Below are positions 45,200-53,772 of a stretch of DNA of 64,000 nucleotides, piece after piece (the first letter of the stretch is position 1; every line of letters begins with the position of its first letter). The DNA is taken from positions 2,480,001 to 2,544,000 of the forward strand of contig CBDCUW010000004.1 in the NCBI GenBank assembly GCA_965222745.1, written 5' to 3'. The notes beneath the pieces were generated by a model, which had not been told where the DNA came from, searched no databases, and saw only the letters and a program-made list of their open reading frames with translations. The DNA is from CBDCUW01 sp965222745 (GTDB lineage: Bacteria; Planctomycetota; Planctomycetia; Pirellulales; Pirellulaceae). Position numbers and translations under genes: made by a program.

Positions 45200-45313
45200 G
45201 TAGGCCGACTTGTCCCCAAGTCGGCGATCCTGGAATTCCCCGCTTTCTTTCCTTTCTGCGTCAGAGTGTGGGAAAGAGCGAGGAATCGCCGACTTGGGGA
45301 CAAGTCGGCCTAC
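45200..45313. repeat. 114-bp composite element, copy 2 (inverted relative to copy 1)
   Basis: The reverse complement matches 37400-37512 almost base for base: the two family A palindromes, the TTTCCCACACTCTGACGCAG segment and the GGGGAATTCCAGGATC segment all line up. It lies between the sulfatase and DUF1549 genes. Confidence 0.85.
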
Positions 45314-45317
45314 TGAA

Positions 45318-46922
45318 TCATTCGAGGGCAAAGGGTGGCTTTTCGAAGACGATGTCGTTGGAAACGCGTGGATCGCCGGTGCGGGTCAGTTGATCCATCA
45401 ACCGCGAGTGAAGCCGGCTTCTGACCTCGGCGAACTGGGGATTTTTGGCCAGGTTGTTCATGCAATGAGGATCATCGTTGATGTCATACAATTCCAACCT
45501 TGGCCGCCGACCGACGGCAAAATCAAAAAACGTCGGTTCTTCTTCACGGTGCATCACGACCCAAGCCTTGGTCGGGCTGGCATCCAGATCACCAAAAGCA
45601 CTGAAGGTGTTTTCGCGTAGTTTTTCTTCGCCGGGCATTTCCGCTGCCGGACCGCCAAAACCGGGTCCGGTTCCCATCGGCCAGCGCGAGGGTTCGAAGT
45701 TGATGATGTAAAGGTAGTCGTCTGTTCGGATGGCCCGTTGTGGGTACGGTTTTTCGCCGGTGCGGGCTTTTGCCACGTGCCGTTCGCGGCCAGTGAAGAC
45801 GGCATCGCGGCGCGGATCGACTTGGCCCTGTTGGTCGGCCTGCAGCACATCGACCAGTGATCGCGCCGTCATGTTTTCGGGAACTTTGACACCGGCGATT
45901 TCCAAAAAGGTGGGCGCCAGATCTGGCAGGGATACGAAGTCGTCGACCACTCGGCCCGGCGTGTTGATTCCTTGCGGCCACCGGATGGCCAAAGGGACCT
46001 GGGTGCCAAAATCGTACAGATTGCATTTTCCGCGAGTGACACCGGGAACGCCGTGATCGCCGCTGACGACCAAGATCGTATTGTCGTAGGCACCGACACG
46101 TTTCAACTCTTCGATGATCACGCCAAGCCCGGCGTCAAACGCCCTGATTTCGCCCAGGTAGTCGGCAAAGTCTTCTCGCACCACCGGCACGTCAGGCAGA
46201 TACGGCGGCAACTTTCCTTTCAAATCATCGGGATCGATGTTCCATAACTTCTTTCCGCTGCCAGCGATCCATTTGCGGTGCACGTTGGTCGGACCGAACC
46301 AGTAGCAAAAAGGTTGGTCGCCATCGAGTTTCCCGTCGTCGTCGGCATCCAAAAACGAACGAATGTTTCCGCGAACTTCGTCCAACAGTTTTGTTTTGGC
46401 CTGCTGGTGATCAGCCGTTTTCATGGCCGCTTGGGAAAAACCGTTGAATCGGCGACCGGCGCTGTTGAAAGCCCGCGCGGCTCCACCGTGCGGAGCGTCC
46501 TTGGGTGTTCCGGGGCTCCAGACTTTGTAGGTATGCCCAATGCGGTAACCATCGGATTCAAGCAGCAGCGGATAACTGGGGATCGACAAGTCCCAAATCG
46601 CTCCTTGCAAAATGGCGCCGCGCCCGCATCGCCAAAAGTGTTGGCCCGACAACAGCGAACTACGGCATGGCGTGCAGGAAGGAGCGCTGACAAACGCGCG
46701 AGTGAACAACACACCTTCAGCGGCGACATTGTCAAAATGAGGTGTCACGGCGACATCGTTGATACCGCCCGGTTCCAGCTTGCCGTAAACGCTGGCGTAT
46801 TTTCCCCAATCGTCTGCAAACGCCATCACAACGTTGGTCCGATCGTCCGCACGGGCGCCAGCGGTGATCCCCATCGTCGACAGGAAGACGGCGAACAAGA
46901 CACGGATGATTTGGTGATTCAT
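45318..46922 (-). CDS. Secreted sulfatase (type I, formylglycine-dependent)
   Basis: This ~534-residue protein has a signal peptide (MNHQIIRVLFAVFLSTMGITAGARA), the metal-site start NVVMAFADDWG, and the formylglycine motif SCTPCRSSLLSGQ (C83 in CxPxR) that marks type I sulfatases. Further conserved parts are SGDHGVPGVTRGKCNLYD and the C-terminal ELYDINDDPHCMNNLA. It hydrolyses sulfate esters, most likely on sulfated polysaccharides; the substrate is unknown. The ATG at 46922 gives the best signal peptide. It heads a codirectional unit with the DUF1549/1553 and DUF1501 genes, separated by the composite repeat. Confidence 0.93.
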   Translation of the reverse strand: MNHQIIRVLFAVFLSTMGITAGARADDRTNVVMAFADDWGKYASVYGKLEPGGINDVAVTPHFDNVAAEGVLFTRAFVSAPSCTPCRSSLLSGQHFWRCGRGAILQGAIWDLSIPSYPLLLESDGYRIGHTYKVWSPGTPKDAPHGGAARAFNSAGRRFNGFSQAAMKTADHQQAKTKLLDEVRGNIRSFLDADDDGKLDGDQPFCYWFGPTNVHRKWIAGSGKKLWNIDPDDLKGKLPPYLPDVPVVREDFADYLGEIRAFDAGLGVIIEELKRVGAYDNTILVVSGDHGVPGVTRGKCNLYDFGTQVPLAIRWPQGINTPGRVVDDFVSLPDLAPTFLEIAGVKVPENMTARSLVDVLQADQQGQVDPRRDAVFTGRERHVAKARTGEKPYPQRAIRTDDYLYIINFEPSRWPMGTGPGFGGPAAEMPGEEKLRENTFSAFGDLDASPTKAWVVMHREEEPTFFDFAVGRRPRLELYDINDDPHCMNNLAKNPQFAEVRSRLHSRLMDQLTRTGDPRVSNDIVFEKPPFALE

Positions 46923-47061
46923 CGAAGCGATTCTCAACAAGGGGGCGGGAAGCAAACGAGGCCACCATCTTAACCAGGCTGGCGAGAGGATTTTTTTGAC
47001 GCTTCACTGGAACCGATTCTCGATTCCTGATTCCAAAGAACGCCTGACTTTGGGAGAATGA

Positions 47062-47147
47062 CAAATTCGCCAACCGTCGGCCAGTTCTCCGAACTGGCTG
47101 CGAAGCAAATTCGGAGAATTTGCCGACAGTTGGCCAGTTCTCCGAAC
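47062..47147. repeat. Family B palindromes, upstream of yceH
   Basis: A GCCAGTTC-TCC-GAACTGGC hairpin, a GCAAATTC-GGA-GAATTTGC hairpin and a half-copy of the first (GGCCAGTTCTCCGAAC) lie in the gap between the divergent sulfatase and yceH genes. Confidence 0.8.
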
Positions 47148-47185
47148 AATTCCTACATGGAAGACACCCTCCAGAGACTCCCACG

Positions 47186-47860
47186 ATGAGCGATGCAGAA
47201 ACGTCTGATGAGAAACCTGGACCCGTCCCGCTTTCCCAAAACGCACGCCGAGTGTTGGGCGTGTTGGTCGAGAAGGCGAAAACCACGCCGGATAACTATC
47301 CGCTGACGCTTGCCGCGGTGATTGCCGGCAGCAACCAGAAATCGAATCGTTCGCCCAAACTGGACCTGGATGACGAGGACGCATTGCTTGCCCTGGACGA
47401 ACTGCGTGGCGTTGGCGCCGCTCGAGAAGTGCAGGGAAGCGGCCGGGCGACCAAGTACCGCCATGCCGCCTACGAATGGTTAGACGTGGATAGCCCTGGT
47501 GCGGCCGTGATGACCGAACTGCTGCTGCGCGGTCCTCAGACGATCGGCGAAATTCGCACGCGTGCCTCGCGAATGTACGCGCTGGAAGACCTCGATGCAG
47601 CGCAGGCGGTGATTGACTCGCTGGTCGAAAAAGACCTTGTCGAACCGCTGACACCGCCTGGACGCGGCCAAACGTTCGCCCACAAGTTGTATCCGCCCGA
47701 CGAACGTCAGTATCTGGAAGCAAAGATTGAAAAACAGGCGGCCGCCGCGCCGGCACCCAAAGCTTCCAGGGACGTGGTCGACCAATTGATCGCCCGACTC
47801 GATTCGGTCACCGAAAGAATCGAATCGCTAGAAAAGCGATTGGAAGATCTGGAGAATTGA
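47186..47860 (+). CDS. yceH: YceH family (DUF480) winged-helix protein
   Basis: This 224-residue protein has the DUF480 tandem winged-helix fold: NARRVLGVLVEKAKTTPDNYPLTL, the ACNQKSNR-like signature GSNQKSNRSP, AVMTELLLRGPQTIGEIRTRA and EKDLVEPL.PPGRGQTF. The C-terminal ~35 residues form a coiled coil (RLDSVTERIESLEKRLEDLE). The role of the family is unknown. The ATG at 47186 is chosen; upstream in-frame sequence is REP-derived. It converges on the kinase-nucleotidyltransferase gene. Confidence 0.92.
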   Translation: MSDAETSDEKPGPVPLSQNARRVLGVLVEKAKTTPDNYPLTLAAVIAGSNQKSNRSPKLDLDDEDALLALDELRGVGAAREVQGSGRATKYRHAAYEWLDVDSPGAAVMTELLLRGPQTIGEIRTRASRMYALEDLDAAQAVIDSLVEKDLVEPLTPPGRGQTFAHKLYPPDERQYLEAKIEKQAAAAPAPKASRDVVDQLIARLDSVTERIESLEKRLEDLEN

Positions 47861-47862
47861 TT

Positions 47863-47914
47863 GTCGGCCAGTTCTCCGAACTGGCAACGCAGCGATTTCG
47901 GAGAAATCGCCGAC
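47863..47914. repeat. Family B double palindrome between convergent genes
   Basis: GCCAGTTC-TCC-GAACTGGC and GCGATTTC-GGA-GAAATCGC hairpins bounded by GTCGG and CCGAC. It fills the whole gap between the stop of yceH and the stop of the fusion gene, so it probably acts as a bidirectional terminator. Confidence 0.85.
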
Positions 47915-47916
47915 GA

Positions 47917-50900
47917 TCAATCCCACTGACACAACGATTCGATGTAGTCGGCTGATCCGTCTCGTTTCCAGGGGTCCAATTGAGCTTGGGTTTTCAACTG
48001 CTGGCCGCGCGCCATTGGTGTCACAAAATAGTTGCAGTCGATCTCCGGCAACGTGGTCATGTCTCCCCAAAGTTTCTCGAACTGGGCGACCGGGAAAATG
48101 TCTTCTTGAGCGTGCCCCCAACGCTTTTTGACATCTTTCAGAGTGATGTAAGTTGGCAAACGCGACGCCATGGTGCGGACGGCGTCGTCAACGCGACTGC
48201 CATCGGCCAGGGTCTCGCGGTCGAGCCCAAAACTTGCCAGTAGAGCGTTGATGTGAATCCAAGTGGTCATCGAGTTGTAAAAAGTCAGACCGAACTCGGC
48301 CTGTTCATTGGGCATCGCTAGACCTTCCACCAGCCGCGGCCGGCCGCCGACCAATGCCAGGCCGCCGCCGCGGTCTTCCAGGCGACGCCCGATCGTTTCA
48401 AAGCTGAGCGTCCAACCGCCGTCGATGTGCCGGCCAAGGATTCCGGGGTCGACATTGGCACCCAGCGTGTCGATGTTGTGCAACATCAAGTATTCCAACT
48501 CGCTTTGGCGATCCAGCATCTGGCGTAGCACCCCGTTGCGAAGCATGTTGGGAATCTCATACCAATGGCCAACCGGGTGCATGCATTGGTTGGGGACGTT
48601 GTCGGTATAGTCGCTGCCTTCGCCAGCTGACTGGGCCCATTGAACCAAGGCGCTGCGCAAACTCTCCCTCACTTTTTGCTGTTGTTCGTCCAGGACCTGC
48701 TGAGAAGTCTCTTCCCACAAGAAACGAAGATCACGAACCATCGGAACCATCCTCAAACCGACACTCCGTCCAGTCGAGATGTACATCGCACCGGGAAAGC
48801 CATAGTTGTCGCGTTGGCCAAGGTGGTCGCGGATCGGTTGGTCCGTCAGATAGCTAGTCGTGAAAACATGGGGAATCGATCCGCCATGTTGAGAAGTGGT
48901 TTGTCGGTTTTTTGCCAGGTGCACTTCCAGAAAACTTCGGTGGCGGCCGGCAAACCGATTGAAGGGATGAAGCGCTTTGCAAACGCCGGCGCCCTCGGTC
49001 CAACGACTACCGACCCCGGCGGCAAGAGTCACGACGGCGACTTTGCCTTGGCGGATCGCGGTTTGTCCCAGATCAGTGAACTTCTTGTCGACACCGCGGC
49101 GCAGGTCGATCACGTCGGATGGACGGACATCGCGAATCGTGGTGTTGGAAGACAATCGATTCTGCGACAAACCGATTCGGCCGTTTCGCAAGTTCGCGCG
49201 GATCTCCTCGTGCTGGCGGCGGTCGAACCCGCAAGCTGCCAATACCTGTTTCAACGACTGCGTCCGATCATCCTGATCGGTCACCGTCGGCAGCAAGTTG
49301 TCCAACAACACTCCCGCGGTGAAGTCACGTTTTTGCGAATGACGACAACGTTGTCCGATCCGTTCCAGTTCCTCGCGAGTTGCCGGCGAGAGATCTCGGC
49401 TGGGCGTGCGCAACCACCGCGGCAGCATCAATGCGTAGTAGCGATCGGGCATCATCGCTTGCTCGCCGCATAACAGTTCGGCAGCCGATCCCTGATCGTT
49501 GATCTTGAAATCGTAAACGACCGGGTCCATCGCGAAGGGCAACGAAGTTTGCATCTCGCGTTTGACCGCGACCATGGTTTCGCTCAGCCACTGTTGTGCC
49601 TGCGGTTTGATCTGCGGATCAAAAATGAATCCCATTCCGCCGCCCGCCATGCCGCCCAGCATCCAGAATCCCCAAAACTGCTGGCCATACTGGGCGCGAC
49701 ACTTCGCGATCAACCGGTCGGTGAAACGATTCGTCGCCCACGGAATGATGGTCTGCAGCGGACCTTCGAAATTGCGCGTGGTCAGCCGGCCAATTTGCTT
49801 GATGTCACCTTGCCGAAGCGCTTGAGTCACTTCGTCCAGAATTTCCATCGCTTCCAGCCGTGCTGTCCATTCGCGCTCACTGCGCAGCAAGTAATGCTCG
49901 GTGACCATTTCCAAAATCGGTCCGACGTTTTGGGCCATTCCTCCGTGAACCAAAACCAGGCTGTCTTGAAGTTTTTGCCGCGTTTCGCACGATGCTTCCT
50001 CTTCGCCGAAAACATGATGCACCGGCATCAACCGACCTCGGCTGATGCCGAATTCCGGATCGTCCTGGCCAGCGCCCGCACCGCAGATCAATTTGATGCC
50101 GGGCCAAACACCGCCTGAATCTTGCCATCCGCCGCCGCTGCCGCCGATCCATTCGCCCAGAATCGCCCGAGCGGCAACGAGTCGGCGGTCGTTTTCACTC
50201 AATACGCCGGTCAACGATTGCACCTGGCCGGTGGCCCGCATCAGAATCGAGATCAGCGACCCAAGCAGGTTGGTCGATACGGCCAGCCGCGAACCCTTGG
50301 GAATGTCGTTGACTTTGCTGACCAATTCCAAACCACGACCCGGCCCGATCAATCGGTGCAACAATTCGGCGGTGGACTGGCGACAACCTTCCAGTCCTGG
50401 CGGTACGATTCCAGCGGCGATCACCGCCGCTTTCAACAGACCGAGATAGTCGCGGGCAAAATCGAACATTTCGGCGATCGATTCGACTTCGGTCGTCACT
50501 CCCAAATCGACACTCGTCAGCCGAATGACGGGACGATCGATCACCCGCAAGTAAGTTTCGATCGGCGGTTTGGTCGACCGGTCACGTCCTCGCACACCCA
50601 GATCCACCGACACATTCAGAACGCGGGCTCCCTGTGGAAAGTCCATTCCCAAAAAGAAAATGTCGCTCCAGGCGCTGTGCGAAAAATCCATTCGCACCGC
50701 CGTCGTCTCGCGAAGCACCGGCAGCGCGCCGGTGTCGGGATCGGCGACCAGCAATTCATCGCGAATGCGCAGCGGGTGATCGGCGGGATGACCGAGGCGA
50801 AACATCCATTGATTTCCACGCACTGTCCGCACGCTTCGTCGAACCTGGTCGGCAAGCGTTTGGAAACCAAGCTGGTGATACGATTGAGCCAGGGCGCTGC

Positions 50901-51252
50901 TAAGCCCGTCACTGGGACCCGATTGCTTTTGCGCTTTCAGGAAAGTGTCGATCGCTTCGGTGAATCGTCGCGACAACAGGTGTTCGTAACCGTCAAACGG
51001 TATCAAGTTCGATTCTTGTTTGTCGGAGGTCGATTCGGCCAACCGCCGCGGCAGGTGATACCGATGGATTGCCGCCAAAAAGAAAAGTGCCCGCACGCGA
51101 TGATAAAAATTGCCTTCGTGACGCCGAAACTGATCGACCGCGTCCAGATGGCAAAGCAATTCTCGCAGCGACGAGTCACGGCAAATCGAATCGAGCGATC
51201 GATTGCGAACGTGATCGTCCTCCGACGTGATGATCTCGATCAGCCGGTTCAT
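47917..51252 (-). CDS. Fused GHMP (fucokinase-like) sugar kinase and UDPGP-type nucleotidyltransferase
   Basis: This 1111-residue protein has three parts. Residues 1-160 are a helical region. Residues ~165-560 are a GHMP kinase of the fucokinase/HddA type: VRMDFSHSAWSD, IPKGSRLAVST (motif 2), GGGWQDSGGVWPGIK and GGMAGGGMGFIFDP (motif 3). Residues ~710-1111 are a UDPGP-type nucleotidyltransferase: VVTLAAGVGSRWTEGAGVCKAL with the GxGSR loop and Lys, NQCMHPVGHWYEI, EYLMLHNIDTLGANVDP. It should phosphorylate a sugar at C1 and convert it to an NDP-sugar in one chain. It is translationally coupled (4-bp overlap) to the GalU-like gene upstream. The sugar is unknown. Confidence 0.85.
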   Translation of the reverse strand: MNRLIEIITSEDDHVRNRSLDSICRDSSLRELLCHLDAVDQFRRHEGNFYHRVRALFFLAAIHRYHLPRRLAESTSDKQESNLIPFDGYEHLLSRRFTEAIDTFLKAQKQSGPSDGLSSALAQSYHQLGFQTLADQVRRSVRTVRGNQWMFRLGHPADHPLRIRDELLVADPDTGALPVLRETTAVRMDFSHSAWSDIFFLGMDFPQGARVLNVSVDLGVRGRDRSTKPPIETYLRVIDRPVIRLTSVDLGVTTEVESIAEMFDFARDYLGLLKAAVIAAGIVPPGLEGCRQSTAELLHRLIGPGRGLELVSKVNDIPKGSRLAVSTNLLGSLISILMRATGQVQSLTGVLSENDRRLVAARAILGEWIGGSGGGWQDSGGVWPGIKLICGAGAGQDDPEFGISRGRLMPVHHVFGEEEASCETRQKLQDSLVLVHGGMAQNVGPILEMVTEHYLLRSEREWTARLEAMEILDEVTQALRQGDIKQIGRLTTRNFEGPLQTIIPWATNRFTDRLIAKCRAQYGQQFWGFWMLGGMAGGGMGFIFDPQIKPQAQQWLSETMVAVKREMQTSLPFAMDPVVYDFKINDQGSAAELLCGEQAMMPDRYYALMLPRWLRTPSRDLSPATREELERIGQRCRHSQKRDFTAGVLLDNLLPTVTDQDDRTQSLKQVLAACGFDRRQHEEIRANLRNGRIGLSQNRLSSNTTIRDVRPSDVIDLRRGVDKKFTDLGQTAIRQGKVAVVTLAAGVGSRWTEGAGVCKALHPFNRFAGRHRSFLEVHLAKNRQTTSQHGGSIPHVFTTSYLTDQPIRDHLGQRDNYGFPGAMYISTGRSVGLRMVPMVRDLRFLWEETSQQVLDEQQQKVRESLRSALVQWAQSAGEGSDYTDNVPNQCMHPVGHWYEIPNMLRNGVLRQMLDRQSELEYLMLHNIDTLGANVDPGILGRHIDGGWTLSFETIGRRLEDRGGGLALVGGRPRLVEGLAMPNEQAEFGLTFYNSMTTWIHINALLASFGLDRETLADGSRVDDAVRTMASRLPTYITLKDVKKRWGHAQEDIFPVAQFEKLWGDMTTLPEIDCNYFVTPMARGQQLKTQAQLDPWKRDGSADYIESLCQWD

Positions 51253-52100
51253 CTCGCCTCCGTCCGGTGTGCGAGCAAATCGACCATGTCGGTCAAGATC
51301 TGATCGCGATCACGCCCCGATAAACCGATCGCCAGCTGCGCTTTCAACAAACCGTACTTGATGCCCAGATTGCATCGCCTGCCCTGCAGCTGATAAGCAA
51401 GGTAGCGACCGCGCGACAGCAGCACATCCGCCGCGTCAGACAACGTCGGCTTGGTGTCACCGACCGGATTGGCAAGCAACTCTTCGATCGCCGTCATGAT
51501 TTCTCCGGTCAAAACATGCATCCCGAAGAATCCCAGGTAGTGACCCGCTCTGAGCCCCGGTGTGACCAGTTCTTGTTCGGCAAGCGTGGGTGTCGGTTTT
51601 TCGACCACCCGTTCCACCTCGTACAATCCCGCGTAACGAGGAACGTGGGGCCCGGAGACGATTCCGAAATAGGGCAGGTTGTTTTCGCGCGTCGATTCCA
51701 CTGCCGACACACAGCAGGAAAATTCCTCAGCCACGCGGATCAGTTGTTTCGCGCAAGGTTCTTCGACGGCACTGAGGTACAAGTGATCGCCGACCAGGTG
51801 CAAAAAAGGTTGACCGTCGGTGAACGCTTTGGCTCGGAAGATCGCGTCGGCGTAACCGAGTGGCTGCGGCTGCTGAACAAAATGCAGGCTGCCAAGCTGG
51901 TTGCCGGCCGCTGCCTCGTAGGCGGGTCCATCGCCCGGTTTGATCACCACGCAGATTTCTTCGACGCCGGCTGCAATCGTCTCTTCGACGATCAACTGTA
52001 GCGCGGTTTTGTCTTCGCCATTGCGGTCAACCAACTGTTGAAGCGGCAAACGATGTTGATCGGGGGCGGCGGCTGTGATGACAGCCTTGCGAACCTGCAT
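51249..52100 (-). CDS. GalU-like nucleotidyltransferase lacking the catalytic signature
   Basis: This ~283-residue protein resembles UTP-glucose-1-phosphate uridylyltransferases over its length: TALQLIVEETIAAGVEEICVVIKPGD, HFVQQPQPLGYADAIFRAKAFTDGQPFLHLVGDHLY and VVEKPTPTLAEQELV. The N-terminal catalytic loop, normally GxGTRxLPxTK, reads AAAPDQHRLPLQQLVD, so the Gly-rich nucleotide loop is gone. It is likely inactive or altered, perhaps a regulatory or partner subunit of the fused kinase-nucleotidyltransferase that follows it with a 4-bp overlap. The ATG at 52100 is chosen (MQVRKAVITAA). An active GalU with an unusual loop cannot be excluded. Confidence 0.75.
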   Translation of the reverse strand: MQVRKAVITAAAPDQHRLPLQQLVDRNGEDKTALQLIVEETIAAGVEEICVVIKPGDGPAYEAAAGNQLGSLHFVQQPQPLGYADAIFRAKAFTDGQPFLHLVGDHLYLSAVEEPCAKQLIRVAEEFSCCVSAVESTRENNLPYFGIVSGPHVPRYAGLYEVERVVEKPTPTLAEQELVTPGLRAGHYLGFFGMHVLTGEIMTAIEELLANPVGDTKPTLSDAADVLLSRGRYLAYQLQGRRCNLGIKYGLLKAQLAIGLSGRDRDQILTDMVDLLAHRTEAR

Positions 52101-52144
52101 AGCAGTCACGTTTACTGGGATAGGGGCAATGTTGTCGGCTGTCC

Positions 52145-52260
52145 GTCGGCCAGTTCTCCGCACCGGTTGCGAAGCGATTTCGGAGAAATCGCCGACAATC
52201 TGTCGGTCAGTTCTCCGAACTGGCTATTTCCGTAGCGACTTCGGAGAAGTCGCCGACGGT
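52145..52260. repeat. Two tandem family B units
   Basis: Each unit has a CAGTTC-TCC-GAACTG-type hairpin (the first degenerate, GAACCG to CACCGG) and a GCGATTTC-GGA-GAAATCGC or GCGACTTC-GGA-GAAGTCGC hairpin, in the same order and orientation. They fill the 245-bp gap between galU-like and cobL genes. Confidence 0.85.
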
Positions 52261-52345
52261 CACAGCATAGTTCGACTTTCCCTTTTGCCAGCCTGCGACA
52301 AAAGAGCCTCGCCGGTCAATCCGCCGGTGGCGGCGGCTGTGAGGA

Positions 52346-53590
52346 TTATGACGCCTGTTTTCGCCCCAAAACCAGGAACGTCGGATTGAGTGCATCAAAG
52401 CGAACTCGGTCCAGCTGGTGTTGTCCGCGAGCGATGTTGATCATTCGGACGTCGCTGCGCAGACCGGCGGCGTCGATCGCCGACTGCACCGCCACCAGGT
52501 TGTCGGGACTGGACACATTCACCACGATGCAGCCGTTTTCGGCTAACCGCTTCAGCGCGCTGGTGACCAGATCGGGCACCACGCGACCGCTGCCGCCGAC
52601 AAAGATCGAATCGGGATCGGGAAGATCTTTCCAGGCATCGGGGGCTCGACCATGAACGGGGATCAACGAAGGAACATCAAACATCTTCGCGTTCTCGATC
52701 ATCAACCCATAGTCTTCGGCGTCCATTTCGATCGCGTACACTTTGCCTTTGGCGGCGATCGAAGCCGCTTCGATTGCCAGCGAACCACTTCCGGCACCGA
52801 CATCCCACACCACACTACGGTCCGACAGCTCCATTTCCGCTAGCGCGATGCAGCGCACTTCACAGGGAGTCAGCAAGCCTCGCTTGGGACGAGATTGCAG
52901 AAACAGATCATCGGGATTGCCGAACAACCTGCGCCGCTGGCTGCCGCTGGGCCGGTCGGCGGCTCCTTGCCGTCGAACCAGGACCATCACGTTCATGGCC
53001 GAAAACGTTTGATCGCGAATCGATTGCAGATCACCTTGAGTCACCGTTTCATCGGGCGTGCCCAGATTTTCGCAAACGTAGGCGGTGAAGTAATCGATGC
53101 GGCGGTCCAACAGCGCCTCCGCGATGACCTCCGGCGAAATCGATTCGGTGGTGAACAATCCGACTCGTTCGGCCGTGCGAATGTTATCGACCACGCGATC
53201 GAGCGACTGGGTCGCCAAATTTGACAAGTAAGCGTCGTCCCAACTCTCTTTCACCCGCGCAAAAGCAAGTTGCATGCTGCTGACGTGCGGAACGACCTCG
53301 AAGCGATCCTTCCCAAAAGACTCGGTCAGAAACCGCGCGATCCCATAAAACAGCGGATCCCCGTCGGCAAGCATCACGGTCGGCAGGTCGGGCAAGTCGA
53401 CAATTCGTTTTTGCAATTCGTCCAGGTCGCTGCCCGTTTCGATTCGCTGGGCATCCGATGCCGACACTTTGTCCAACAAAGCCGCATTGCCGATCAAAAC
53501 AGCGGCGTCATCAATCAGTTGGCGAGCATGCGGCGTCAACCCATCCAATCCGTCGTCACCGATGCCGACGATGTGTATGCGAGCAGTCAA
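52346..53590 (-). CDS. cobL: Precorrin-6Y C5,15-methyltransferase (decarboxylating), CbiE-CbiT fusion
   Basis: The 414-residue protein joins the CbiE methyltransferase (1-200: VGIGDDGLDGLTPHARQLI, VMLADGDPLFYGIARFL, VPHVSSMQLAFARV) to the CbiT domain (~225-414: PKRGLLTPCEVRCIALAEM, AdoMet site VVWDVGAGSGSLAIEAA, IFVGGSGRVVPDLV). It methylates C5 and C15 and decarboxylates the precorrin ring in cobalamin synthesis. The start is TTG at 53590, with GAGAG upstream. No other cobalamin genes and no B12 riboswitch are visible in the window. Confidence 0.93.
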   Translation of the reverse strand: MTARIHIVGIGDDGLDGLTPHARQLIDDAAVLIGNAALLDKVSASDAQRIETGSDLDELQKRIVDLPDLPTVMLADGDPLFYGIARFLTESFGKDRFEVVPHVSSMQLAFARVKESWDDAYLSNLATQSLDRVVDNIRTAERVGLFTTESISPEVIAEALLDRRIDYFTAYVCENLGTPDETVTQGDLQSIRDQTFSAMNVMVLVRRQGAADRPSGSQRRRLFGNPDDLFLQSRPKRGLLTPCEVRCIALAEMELSDRSVVWDVGAGSGSLAIEAASIAAKGKVYAIEMDAEDYGLMIENAKMFDVPSLIPVHGRAPDAWKDLPDPDSIFVGGSGRVVPDLVTSALKRLAENGCIVVNVSSPDNLVAVQSAIDAAGLRSDVRMINIARGQHQLDRVRFDALNPTFLVLGRKQAS

Positions 53591-53618
53591 TCGAATCTCT
53601 CTGTTTGGTGAAAAAATT

Positions 53619-53767
53619 GTCGGCCAGTTTTCCGCTTCTGGCTGCGAAGCGACTTCGGAGAAGTCACCGACAAATTGTCGGCCAGTTTTCCAAACTGGCT
53701 ACGGGTGCGACTTCGGAGAAGTCGCCGACAGGGTGTCTACGAAGCGACTTCGGAGAAATCGCCGACG
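53619..53767. repeat. Three tandem family B units
   Basis: Three successive copies of the unit (GGCCAGTTTTCC... plus GCGACTTC-GGA-GAAGTCGC hairpins), the last reduced to the second hairpin, fill the gap between cobL and the redoxin gene. It is the longest REP-like cluster in the window. Confidence 0.85.
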
Positions 53768-53772
53768 GGTTT

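Noticed and set aside
51249..52163. Longer start for the GalU-like gene at 52163
   Set aside because: The extra residues come from REP-like DNA; the ATG at 52100 directly precedes the first conserved strand.
53619..53767. Possible CRISPR-like array
   Set aside because: The units are directly adjacent palindromes of differing length with no spacers of constant size and no cas genes nearby; they match family B REP-like units found elsewhere.
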